DNA of 29,722 nt from positions 1 to 29,722 of the forward strand of contig MSJI02000208.1 in the NCBI GenBank assembly GCA_001931905.2, in the 5' to 3' direction. The DNA comes from Cladosporium sp. IMV 00045 (lineage: Eukaryota; Ascomycota; Dothideomycetes; Cladosporiales; Cladosporiaceae). Below, in pieces: positions 1 through 7,992 of this stretch; the first letter of the stretch is position 1, and each line of letters begins with the position of its first letter. The notes under the pieces were generated by a model that saw nothing but the letters and a program-made list of their open reading frames with translations, was not told where the DNA came from and made no database searches. The position numbers were made by a program, and so were the translations under genes.

Positions 1-295
1 CCTTCAAGGACAGCGAGGCTCCGGGTTACCACTCAGCATACATTGCGTAAGTCGCTTGCCCATTCAAGATTGATCAATGCCGTGCTAACATCTCCATAGC
101 ATGTTGGTTGGGTACTCTGTCAAGTGCATGTCTGTGGTTGTACTCTACTTCTACATGTGGAGCGTCAACAAGAAACGTGATCGTGAAGCCGCTGCGTCGG
201 GTCTGTCGTCCGAGGAGATTGAGAAATCTGGCATCGAACGCGGCATGCAGGATATGACTGAGCTGCAAAATAAGGCCTTCAGATATGTGCTATGA
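1..295 (+). CDS. MFS transporter, allantoate permease-like, 3' end only
   Basis: This is the last part of a membrane transporter gene whose 5' end lies outside the window. The first exon is read from base 3 in frame (F-K-D-S-E-A-P-G-Y-H...) and ends at 46. A 53-nt intron at 47-99 follows, with GTAAGT donor, GCTAAC branch point and ATAG acceptor. Exon 2 resumes in frame and stops with TGA at 293-295. About 79 residues are visible: the end of a hydrophobic helix, a basic cytoplasmic turn (VNKKRDRE), and a soluble tail ending in ELQNKAFRYVL. A tail of the form D-x-T-(D/E)-x-Q-N-K-x-F-R-Y-x-L is typical of the Dal5/Tna1-like anion:cation symporter branch of the major facilitator superfamily, which takes up small organic anions such as allantoate or nicotinate. 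The substrate cannot be told from this fragment. Confidence 0.75.
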
Positions 296-558
296 GCCAA
301 GAGATTATGAGGGGATATCGCATTACGCAATTGCGTGTTTGCTGATAGGCCATGCAGATTTACACTGCCGGTTATGTGATCATTTAGGCATTCAATGGTT
401 ATCAAGCAATCAAATCATTTAAGCTGTCTAGATCTCACTCTCAGAAATGCTACTACACAACCAGCGCATCTTTACCGGAGGTTCCATAATATCATAATCA
501 ACAATCCCCACCAGCTTTATTGCGAAGGAGCAAATCTACTTCAAAGATACTACGCACT

Positions 559-2883
559 ATGTCTTATGACCCAAATCAGCAGCGGCAGCAGCCCTCCAAC
601 CAACAGCAGCCGTTCACTCCCCAACAAGGGACGCCGAACCAAACGACCCCAGCCGGAAATCATCAACAGAGCCAACAAAGCTACAGCTGGGTAGATGGCA
701 ATACTCAGGTTCATCACCAACAGTCACAGCAAAACTGGTCATGGCAGAGTGAGAGCGTTACTCAGACCCCGGCGATTGTTCAAACTCCCCATTTACCACC
801 CGTGGCAAACACGCTTCTCATGCAAAATACCTCTCATCAGCAACTACATCAACAGCTGCATCAGAATGTCATGGCCCATCATCAACAAGCTATGTCCCAT
901 CACCAGCAGGTGATGGACATGCATCGAAATATGGCCGCTGGTATGGGCAGTATGGCTACGATCACACAGCCTTTGCAGCAACAGCAAGCTCAGGTCTCAT
1001 ACCAGGCAATATCATCGCCCATGCCACAAATACAGTCTCAGCAGCAGCAGCAAGCTCAGATTTCATACCGGGCAGTACCATCGCCTTTACCGCAGATACA
1101 ATCCCAGCCGCAACTTCAGATCGGTTATCAGACGCCGACGACACCTGCTCGGGTCCAGCCACAGCTTCTGGACAATATATATCGACAATTTCAACAGCAG
1201 CAGCCGCAATCTGCTCCACCGCAACAGGCTCTTGAACAGTCTCAGAACTATGGAGCCCGTCCCCCAACGGCAGGTGCACAGCGTATGATGCCGCAGCTTC
1301 CACCTGCTCACGATTCGCCGCTTCAGGTCGATCGTCTAAGTCCGCGAAAGCAGCGAGGCGGTTCTGAGATCGACCAACCACCGAATGAACTGGCTCACAA
1401 CAGGCCAGGCGGAAAGAACTACGACGACCGATTCGAAACCTTGGAACGCAGGCGCAATGAAGACCTCAAGGCCATGAACCGAGAAGGGTCCGAGATGAGA
1501 AAACGCCTCGTCGGACTTGAGCGGTCCAGAACACAGGACCAGCAGAAGAGCGAGGCAAAAGATCTAGAGATTCGTCGACTGAAGGAGCAAATTGCAGCCA
1601 AAGAGGCCCAGCAGCAGCGGGACAAAGAGGATCACAACCGAGTACGACAACTTGAAAGCTCTCGAGCTGCTGTTGAAAAAGAGCGAGAGATCCGTCGCCT
1701 GAAGGAAGAAGTTGCATCGATCGAGCGTGCACGCCGCCAAGATGCTGAGCGAAACAGCCAGCAAATGGCAAATCTGGTCCGCTCACAGGCAACCTCGCCT
1801 TCGTCTGCTGGAGCCTTTGATATGACTGCATTGCAGAAGATCATCAAGGAGACGCAGACGCAGCAATTGTCTGTCACAGACATTGAACGCGTGATCGAAG
1901 AACAGGTTGGCAAACGACTTGCAGGCATGGCTTCAAAAGCGGATATCCATAACGCTGGACAGCAAATGCAAGGAGCGCTGAGTAAAGTCCCTCCAGGGCT
2001 TTCCGAGGCGCAGGTCCAGCAGGCTGTCAGTAGGGAGCTGAATAACGTGATGGAGGATGTGGCGAAACGTGTGCAGCGACAACAGCAGCGCTATCAACAA
2101 TCCCTTGCGGAGGGCCAGCAGGAGCACCATTCTCAGTCTTCGGAGGCAAGATTACAGACAGACTTTGTCATCGAAGAGCTTCCGGATGAGGCTGCTCAGC
2201 CCAAACCAAGAGATAGCGAACGTTCCCAGCGGGCACGGCAGAAGCAAGCAGCTTTACCTCCCAACCCAATGCGTGAGGTGAATGCGTCTTTAAGACCTCA
2301 TGCCCCTGCTGCGGCAATCAGCAGTCCAAGTGGGTACGGATATGCCGCACTAGAGGCTGTTCCACCAGGAGTTGGCACCCAGCCAAGAAGGATCGCTCAG
2401 AATACAACGCAACACAAAGCGATCGAGGCGCCTTCGATATCGCCCACGCTACCTGGAGGCGTATTGGTTCCTTCGGGTCCACAAGGCATAATGAGCAATG
2501 CGTTGGTTCAGCCCAGTGGCAGTAATGGGCCCGGACCCCAGGCCAGAAGGGTTGCTCAAAACACGATGCAACAGAGAGCGAGTGAGGCACCTTTACCGGA
2601 CATGGTATCTGGAGGCGCGTTGGTCCGCTCGGCTCCGCAAAATGTTGCGAACGATGCGCTGGCTTTGACGAGTGGCATTCGCGAGCCAATTGAAAACCTC
2701 AATGCCGCCGGCCTCCCCCAGGCATCTCAACCAGATGGGAGAATGGCCGCACGTCCACAGCAGATAGAGGCTGCCAGCTCCCAAAAGCAATTGGAAGCCC
2801 CTCCTCCCGTCCAGCCGAGCGGAGCGATGAGCCATGACCTCGTGCGACACGGTACTGAGCTTGCAAAGAGACCTCGTCGTTAG
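559..2883 (+). CDS. Glutamine-rich coiled-coil protein with internal repeats, unknown function
   Basis: Intronless, 774 residues. I start at ATG 559 (A at -3, product begins MSYDPNQQRQQ); the open frame extends upstream to a TTG but contains no earlier ATG. Residues 1-280 are dominated by Gln, His, Pro and Ser. They include three imperfect 22-residue repeats from residue 143 (DNA 985-1050, 1051-1116, 1117-about 1170) with the pattern QAQ(V/I)SY(Q/R)A(I/V)xSPxPQIQSQ. Residues about 288-409 are strongly charged and heptad-like (LERRRNEDLKAMN, EIRRLKEQIAAKE, EIRRLKEEVASIE), so a long coiled coil is likely. A less charged stretch follows. From residue 608 two imperfect 53-codon tandem units (2380-2538, 2539-2697) share (Q)xRR(I/V)AQNTxQ...EAP...GGxLV, and a degenerate third follows. 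There is no signal peptide or membrane segment. I recognise no family. The composition suggests a self-associating scaffold or transcription-related protein, but that is inference. Confidence 0.75.
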   Translation: MSYDPNQQRQQPSNQQQPFTPQQGTPNQTTPAGNHQQSQQSYSWVDGNTQVHHQQSQQNWSWQSESVTQTPAIVQTPHLPPVANTLLMQNTSHQQLHQQLHQNVMAHHQQAMSHHQQVMDMHRNMAAGMGSMATITQPLQQQQAQVSYQAISSPMPQIQSQQQQQAQISYRAVPSPLPQIQSQPQLQIGYQTPTTPARVQPQLLDNIYRQFQQQQPQSAPPQQALEQSQNYGARPPTAGAQRMMPQLPPAHDSPLQVDRLSPRKQRGGSEIDQPPNELAHNRPGGKNYDDRFETLERRRNEDLKAMNREGSEMRKRLVGLERSRTQDQQKSEAKDLEIRRLKEQIAAKEAQQQRDKEDHNRVRQLESSRAAVEKEREIRRLKEEVASIERARRQDAERNSQQMANLVRSQATSPSSAGAFDMTALQKIIKETQTQQLSVTDIERVIEEQVGKRLAGMASKADIHNAGQQMQGALSKVPPGLSEAQVQQAVSRELNNVMEDVAKRVQRQQQRYQQSLAEGQQEHHSQSSEARLQTDFVIEELPDEAAQPKPRDSERSQRARQKQAALPPNPMREVNASLRPHAPAAAISSPSGYGYAALEAVPPGVGTQPRRIAQNTTQHKAIEAPSISPTLPGGVLVPSGPQGIMSNALVQPSGSNGPGPQARRVAQNTMQQRASEAPLPDMVSGGALVRSAPQNVANDALALTSGIREPIENLNAAGLPQASQPDGRMAARPQQIEAASSQKQLEAPPPVQPSGAMSHDLVRHGTELAKRPRR

Positions 2884-3067
2884 ATGCTGGTGTTCATATT
2901 GGTCAAGCAATCGGCGCAAGGGTGTGGCAGATAGAACCTTAATTTCGTAGGCAGTTCAATTTCATCTTTCATAACAAGCCGTATCATTCATAACCGTATG
3001 CCTCAGTAACACCATCGCTAACCATGCAAAGACCCGCACACATGCAGTCTCAAAAGGTCACCCCCTC

Positions 3068-3620
3068 TTACAATCCCAAGCTTTTCCTCACGTCGGCCTT
3101 AACCCTGCTCTCAAACTCCGATCTCCTCTCCCTCCACATCCTAGCCGCGTCGACGTTGGCCGGACTCTCGTCGTTCGGCTCAGCGATCATGCTCATGACA
3201 CTGATCAAGATCTTCTCCACGCTCTGAATCGGGCTCCAGCGCTCAGACGCTTGTTCGTAGTGGTTGGGGTCATCGCCGGGAGGGTGGAGGATGGATATGC
3301 AAACGACGCCGTTGGCGTAGACTTTACCTCGTCAGCTCTTGTTCTCCTCCAAGATCCGGCCGTACGAGCATCTTACCGTTTGGATGCCAGATGTCACACT
3401 GGAATTTCATAGTAGGTGGCATGAGCGGGTAGTCTTTGGGGAATTTGAGCTCGGCAGGGAAGACACCGCCTTCGTATGGTGTCCCCTCAGGTCCTTGAAT
3501 CATGGCTTCCCAGAGGAAAAGGTCGTCTTCGTTGACTGGGCCGGCGGTGATGCCCTCTGGAGGGTCTGTGGTGAGATGCTTGTACTCTTGGAAGAGTCGC
3601 TTCGAAGCTACGGAATTCAT
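3068..3620 (-). CDS. ubc7: Ubiquitin-conjugating enzyme E2, Ubc7/UBE2G2 type
   Basis: E2 enzyme that takes activated ubiquitin from E1 and passes it to substrates with RING ligases. In yeast Ubc7 is bound to the ER membrane through Cue1 and serves ER-associated degradation. Two exons (3620-3377 and 3321-3068) are split by a 55-nt phase-1 intron with GTAAGA donor, giving 165 residues, exactly the length of yeast Ubc7 and human UBE2G2. Visible features are the N-terminal helix (ASKRLFQEY), [23 protein letters not shown] and the HPN motif at 79-81. The catalytic cysteine is Cys89 in [17 protein letters not shown], followed by the family's acidic loop insertion, which is specific to Ubc7-like E2s. 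[13 protein letters not shown] and the C-terminal RKSLGL also match the family. The gene converges on the Gln-rich gene (184 bp between stops) and diverges from the helix-turn-helix gene. A probable 5'-UTR intron lies upstream at 3675-3739. Confidence 0.97.
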
Positions 3621-4023
3621 GGCTGTGTGCTGTTTCGTGGATCCTCAAGCTGGGTCAAGAAATGAAGAGGTTGGCTAAAATTGTTTGTTAGAGTGATTGG
3701 GTATCTGTTAACATCGTATGTAAGTGAATGTGAGAGTACCTGACTTCACGCCTGCCTCGGCCTTTCTCCGCGGCAGCGGAAAGCAACAGCCGGCGTGGGG
3801 CGTGATCAACCTCAGCTCGGAGGTCCTCTCCTTAAGTTAGCTGGACCTCATGTTTCCAGAAGATATCATTCCCTGCATGTTGTACTCCCGATACTTGAAT
3901 GCGAACAGCCAGTATTCCCCCAAGGAAGTCGTCACATCTACCATCACTTGAGCTGTTGTCTACCCTGAAACGCCATCGGTGTATCACGCTCAGAGCTTTA
4001 CCCACAGATTTCGACCGTCAACG
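3621..4023. promoter_or_regulatory. Divergent intergenic region between ubc7 and the helix-turn-helix gene
   Basis: This 403-bp gap separates two ATGs facing away from each other, so it must hold both promoters and leaders. Apart from the likely ubc7 leader intron I see no coding potential and no clear TATA box or palindromic operator. The plus-strand leader next to ATG 4024 is pyrimidine- and CA-rich. Confidence 0.5.
3675..3739 (-). other. Probable 5'-UTR intron of ubc7
   Basis: Read on the minus strand, CAG|GTACTC (donor GT at 3739-3738) is followed by a CTAAC branch-like site and a T-rich stretch ending TTTTAG (AG at 3676-3675). The 65-nt length suits a fungal intron. No ATG lies between 3740 and about 3800 in the presumed upstream exon, so the intron would sit in the untranslated leader and leave the ATG at 3620 unchanged. 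The call rests only on splice-site signals. Confidence 0.4.
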
Positions 4024-4779
4024 ATGGCAAGGGGCAAAGAGATAGCGCCATGGATTCGCCATGTTGCACTGGCATACAAGATTCAACTAGGAATGTCGGA
4101 TGCCGAGATCGGTAGGAAGCTTGACGTCAACCCCAAAGCGCTGAATTTCATGATCAAACGAGCCAAAGATAGATGTGGCGGGAGTGAGGATCTGGCGACT
4201 CTCCAGGCTGCAGTTGTCGTCCAGCCGAGGTGTGGTAGGAAAAGGCGAGCAGAGCCCGGATCACAGCTATCTCTCGCTGTAAGAGAAGCCATTCGAAAGA
4301 ACCCAGAGAAGAAGTTTGTGGAAGCAGCCAACGAGGAAATTCGCCGTCTCAAGGAGCTAGGAGAGTTAGACCCCGATGAGAAGCCTCTTGGCGATGCGCA
4401 AGTGTATCATATCCTTCAGGATCCCGAACATTGCAAGATGGATCCTCGGGGGAAGAAGCGGATTTTATTAAAGCGCGAATACAAGCGCGATTCCAAGCGC
4501 GACAAGAGCAACAAAAGGACTGATGATGCTTCGCCAACTCCGAATGACAATGACCACCATCTTCCGCAGCAGCAGCTCCCTCAGCATCAAGTTTCCGAAC
4601 AACATCATCACGAACAACATGTGCACGACCCACGACTTCATGAACAAAATCTTCATGAACAACATTTCCACGGACATCATCGTCCCGAGCATCACCAACC
4701 TCCTGCAGACTTCACAGCACTTTCGAGGGCGATGCTGCCAACACAAACACCCATGGCGCTCCCATACCAGCACGCATAA
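4024..4779 (+). CDS. Putative DNA-binding protein with two HTH-like segments and a His-rich tail
   Basis: Intronless, 251 residues. I start at ATG 4024 (ACGATGG, strong context); the open frame reaches back only to a GTG at 3979. Residues about 8-50 look like a homeodomain-type helix-turn-helix (ALAYKIQLGMSDAEIGRKL, then DVNPKALNFMIKRAK). After a basic linker (CGRKRRAEPG), residues about 80-135 look like a second one: SLAVREAIRKNP ... EAANEEIRRL ... GDAQVYHILQD. It is followed by a Lys/Arg cluster (KKRILLKREYKRDSKRDK) that could act as a nuclear signal. Two HTH units joined by a basic hinge resemble the bipartite paired-like DNA-binding domain of Tc1/mariner transposases, but no DDE catalytic domain follows. 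Residues 178-225 are instead rich in His, Gln and Glu with repeated LHEQ/HEQH units. It may be a domesticated transposase N-terminus or an unrelated HTH regulator; no specific family is recognised. Confidence 0.7.
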   Translation: MARGKEIAPWIRHVALAYKIQLGMSDAEIGRKLDVNPKALNFMIKRAKDRCGGSEDLATLQAAVVVQPRCGRKRRAEPGSQLSLAVREAIRKNPEKKFVEAANEEIRRLKELGELDPDEKPLGDAQVYHILQDPEHCKMDPRGKKRILLKREYKRDSKRDKSNKRTDDASPTPNDNDHHLPQQQLPQHQVSEQHHHEQHVHDPRLHEQNLHEQHFHGHHRPEHHQPPADFTALSRAMLPTQTPMALPYQHA

Positions 4780-4904
4780 TGTGAACAGCAACACCAACCT
4801 ACAATATTTTGGTTGCTTTGACTCGTACTCACCAACCTCTTGCGAGCATATTGAGACTGAGGCTACACTTCACAACAAGCGTTGAGATTTTGCCATATGA
4901 TATT

Positions 4905-7563
4905 TCAGTGCGATCTCGGACGATGGGGTACCCAGCTTCTTGTTTCCACGAGATTCGATTCTACCCTCTCACCCAGGCTTTGAAAGCTCTGATATCTAGC
5001 TGATCTTTCCATCATTCGAACTTTCTCATCTTCGAGCTGCGCTAGAATATCATTCCTACTTTGTTCGGGAATCTCAAGACTGGTTCTGGTCACATCAATG
5101 AGAAGCCACATCAGGATCTGTGTGTTTTCCTCCACAACTGTCCTCCAATTGCCGCTCTCGTGCATATCATATTTGCCGGATTCGGCGGCTGCGGTGGCAT
5201 AGAACACACGCAACACGTCCTCGACTCTCAGATTTTGCGTTGCGTAGAGCTGCGTTCTCTTCCAAAGCTCTTGCAGAAAAGCGGAGAAGATCTCCCTTGT
5301 CGCTGTCATTCCCACAACTCGATAACTGTGCGCACCAGAAGCGATATTGCTTGCTTTACTCACAAACGCACGCACTGCACGGAAAGGGAGCTCAATGTGC
5401 ATAGCGCGATAGCGAGTGCGAAATCCCCAGAAATCATTCTGCCATGGTGTTTGATCAACTCGCAGTAATTTTGCTTCTTGTCTCTCACTTTCGGTGAAAG
5501 ATGTCTTCCGGACAAGCTCCCGCATCGAGATTTGTACCTGTTGCTTTGTGTTCCACTCGAGAATGGTGTGCCCACTGCTATCCGAGTATCCCAGGTAGAC
5601 CCCTTTGGTGTATAGGAGTCGCTCTTCGCTTTGGTGTGGGATATAGACGATGTCTCCTGGAACAATTTCCGGGGCTTCTGCTTCGAAAAACCAAGAGGGA
5701 TCTTCGATATCAATGTTTTGCAACGAGCGGCCATCATGGGTATCGCCGCTGGCATGGGGTTTTGTAACATCCTCGCTGGCACGAGATGTGTACTCGGCAT
5801 TCACACTACTCATCGTGTCTTCGAGGGCTGAACCCTCGTCAAGAGGGATGTTGGCTTGCCATTGCGCCAAATCCTGGTCTCGTCAGGATAATTATATCCA
5901 CGATGGGGCGAGGGGCAGTCCATTGCCAAACTTACCTTCTTCCGCTCGTCAGCACCTGCTTCACTTCGGTCAGGGCGGGAGCCGAGTCAACGCTTCTCTC
6001 GATAGTCTGTGGGATGGCAAAAAGAGCCAGCTGTTCTTGATGAGAGGCAATGTGTTTCTGAAATTCCTCCACGGGAATAATCACGGCCTGATCATCCAGT
6101 ATTTGACGACCAATTTGCTGCGCGCGACGTATCACCTCAACACCAAGCTCTTCGCAGAAAGGACACTCAGCATTTGTCTCAATAACAGGCTGTGACGAAA
6201 CTTCTGCAACTTGTGAGAGCAAGTCACCCGAGAGCGAACTGTCTTTGTGAGTGGAGTGGATGTGATCCAGCAAAGTCTGTTTGCTTTCGAACATTTTCTC
6301 TTTGCAACGCTGGCACTCCCATTGGCGGCGATGATGTTCCAGCTCATGATTCATCCACACACTCCTCTCCTCGAACAGGCCAGCGTCGCAGTCCTGGAAG
6401 ATACAAACGTAAGCTCAAAGATCAGAGAATACATGTTTCCGCCATGAACGCTGTCGTCTCGCTTGTATGATTCCAAAGCAATACGGGCATTCAAAGGGTT
6501 CATTCTCTTTCGTCAGACCTTGGAGTTGAACAACGTTGAGGCCATAGCACTCTTCTCCTGGATTGAATGAGTAATCAACAGATGTGGCTTGCGATGCATT
6601 GTCGTCAAAACGGTCGAGGTTCTGCAGGTCTTCTTGGACCAAGCCACCGGGTTGCAACGTTGACGCGGTGGTGAAGCTGAATGTGGGTCTACTTGACAAG
6701 GCTGTCGTGCTCGGGGCGTGGATACCGCTAGTTGTATTTCCTCGTGCCTGGAGAGCTCCTTGGAAAACCCTTGATACATACGCCACATCGTGTGCCTTTG
6801 GTAAATGTGTGGCAGCCTAAATGAAATCCGCTTAGCCTTGCACTGATGGTGCTGCGGTCTGGGCTATGGTCGGTGCGACTGGTGGGGAGATATATGGGGT
6901 ACTTACATAAGCGATCCGGTTCCTGTGGTTTCGACAGTATCTCAAGTACTGCCTTCGCTGTGTGATCGCACTGCCCATGCGATGTAACAGCCACGGTTGC
7001 GACTGCAGCTTGGGATACTTATCTGCGACGTGTCGAATGTCAAAATCGGGAATGAATGGATCTCCTTTCGCGTCCGCAGCTCTTGCGTATCGATCTCTCT
7101 TCGTGGCCTTCCTGATCAACGTGGAGACCTTCATGAGAGAAGTGATCGTGTCGCCGATGGTCAGATGTAGCTCGGACAGCTCATCCTGGGCTGTGTTTAT
7201 CTCGCGTGGAGACTCTTCCTCACTGTCAGAGTCTTCCAAGGTTCTGTTTGGTCGCACGGCTGAGACGATTTCGAGCACTTCGGTGTTGGCTTCTGCTATT
7301 TCCTCCAGAAGCTCTACAATTCGATCAGCTACTTCTGGAGCATCCCGCAATCTGTAGTCTGCAGATCTCCGATCCGTTTGAGGAAGCGTGGCTCCAAGGT
7401 TGGACAGCCATATTCGGAACCTGCTCTGACTGTCTTCGTTTCGGGAGTTTGTCGAGACCGCTTCAGATGACTCTGGCACGGCATTGGAGATGGCGTCGAA
7501 GCTTTTGGAACAGATGACAGCCGCATCTGCTACACGTCCAGAACTTTGACCAGCGGATGCCAT
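4905..7563 (-). pseudogene. AcuF-like C2H2 zinc-finger fungal protein gene, interrupted by an in-frame TGA
   Basis: This looks like one gene read from ATG 7563. Exon 1 (7563-6907, 219 codons) carries the family's N-terminal region: SRFRIWLSNLGAT, DYRLRDAPEVADRIVELLEEI, IRKATKRDRYARA, FDIRHVADKYP and ITQRRQYLRYCRNHR. A 90-nt phase-0 intron (6906-6817, GTAAGT) leads to exon 2, which enters the zinc-finger block at FECPYCFGII...RSWRKHVFSDL. There the frame meets TGA at 6417-6415 and then continues AYVCIFQDCDAGLFE with no shift. Further fingers follow: CQRCKEK...HIHSTH and CPFCEEL...HIASH, then EQLALFAIP. Exon 2 ends near 5936 at GTAAGT. The last part is open to TGA at 4905 and encodes about 300 residues with no recognised domain (WFFEAEAPEIVPGDIVYIPH, WQNDFWGFRTRYRAMHIELP). 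With GTAAGT at 5935 and the best acceptor (CCAG before 5874) the frame is lost; later AGs at about 5809 or 5783, or weaker donors, restore it. If the TGA is real the product is 352 residues. A predictor could also split the locus in two or excise a 39-nt intron. Confidence 0.6.
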
Positions 7564-7992
7564 CAGTGCGACTTCAGATGCAGGTAGAAATTGTTCCTGG
7601 AGTCGTTGGTTGTCAAACCCCTTCTATTCCAGCATATCGGTTGTCCGGGCTGATGCTGCTTTGCCTGCGAAGATGGGGTATTCATTTCGCTAAATCACAA
7701 GTCCAGGCTGCTCTATGACACGAACCGGTGAGTGGTGGCTTCGATAATGTGGTGGGGTGCATATGCAAAGCTCAGCTGGTAGCTGGTATGCTGCTGATGG
7801 TCGGTTCAGCTCATGTGCCTCACAACGTGTGAGATCCAAGGTCTGCTACATGGTAAGGCTGCTTGTCAGCTAAATGCTATGGTGTCCGAACAATCGTGTT
7901 CTTTGGGATGAGGATCTTATGCATCCCTCCAGAATCACTTGCGTCCAACTAAAGCCACTGGGCTTCTCATCGAATCCTCCATATAACCAATC
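7564..7992. promoter_or_regulatory. Shared divergent upstream region of the zinc-finger and DUF7580 genes
   Basis: These 429 bp lie between two outward-facing ATGs at 7563 (minus) and 7993 (plus). The stretch has no open frame of note. A TATA-like CATATAA occurs about 12 nt before ATG 7993, too close to be a useful TATA box for that start. I see no clear palindromic operator. Confidence 0.45.

Noticed and set aside
520..558. Extended start of the Gln-rich protein
   Set aside because: The upstream start codon is TTG; the first ATG is at 559 in good context.
3979..4023. Extended start of the HTH protein
   Set aside because: The upstream start would be a GTG; ATG 4024 has a near-ideal context.
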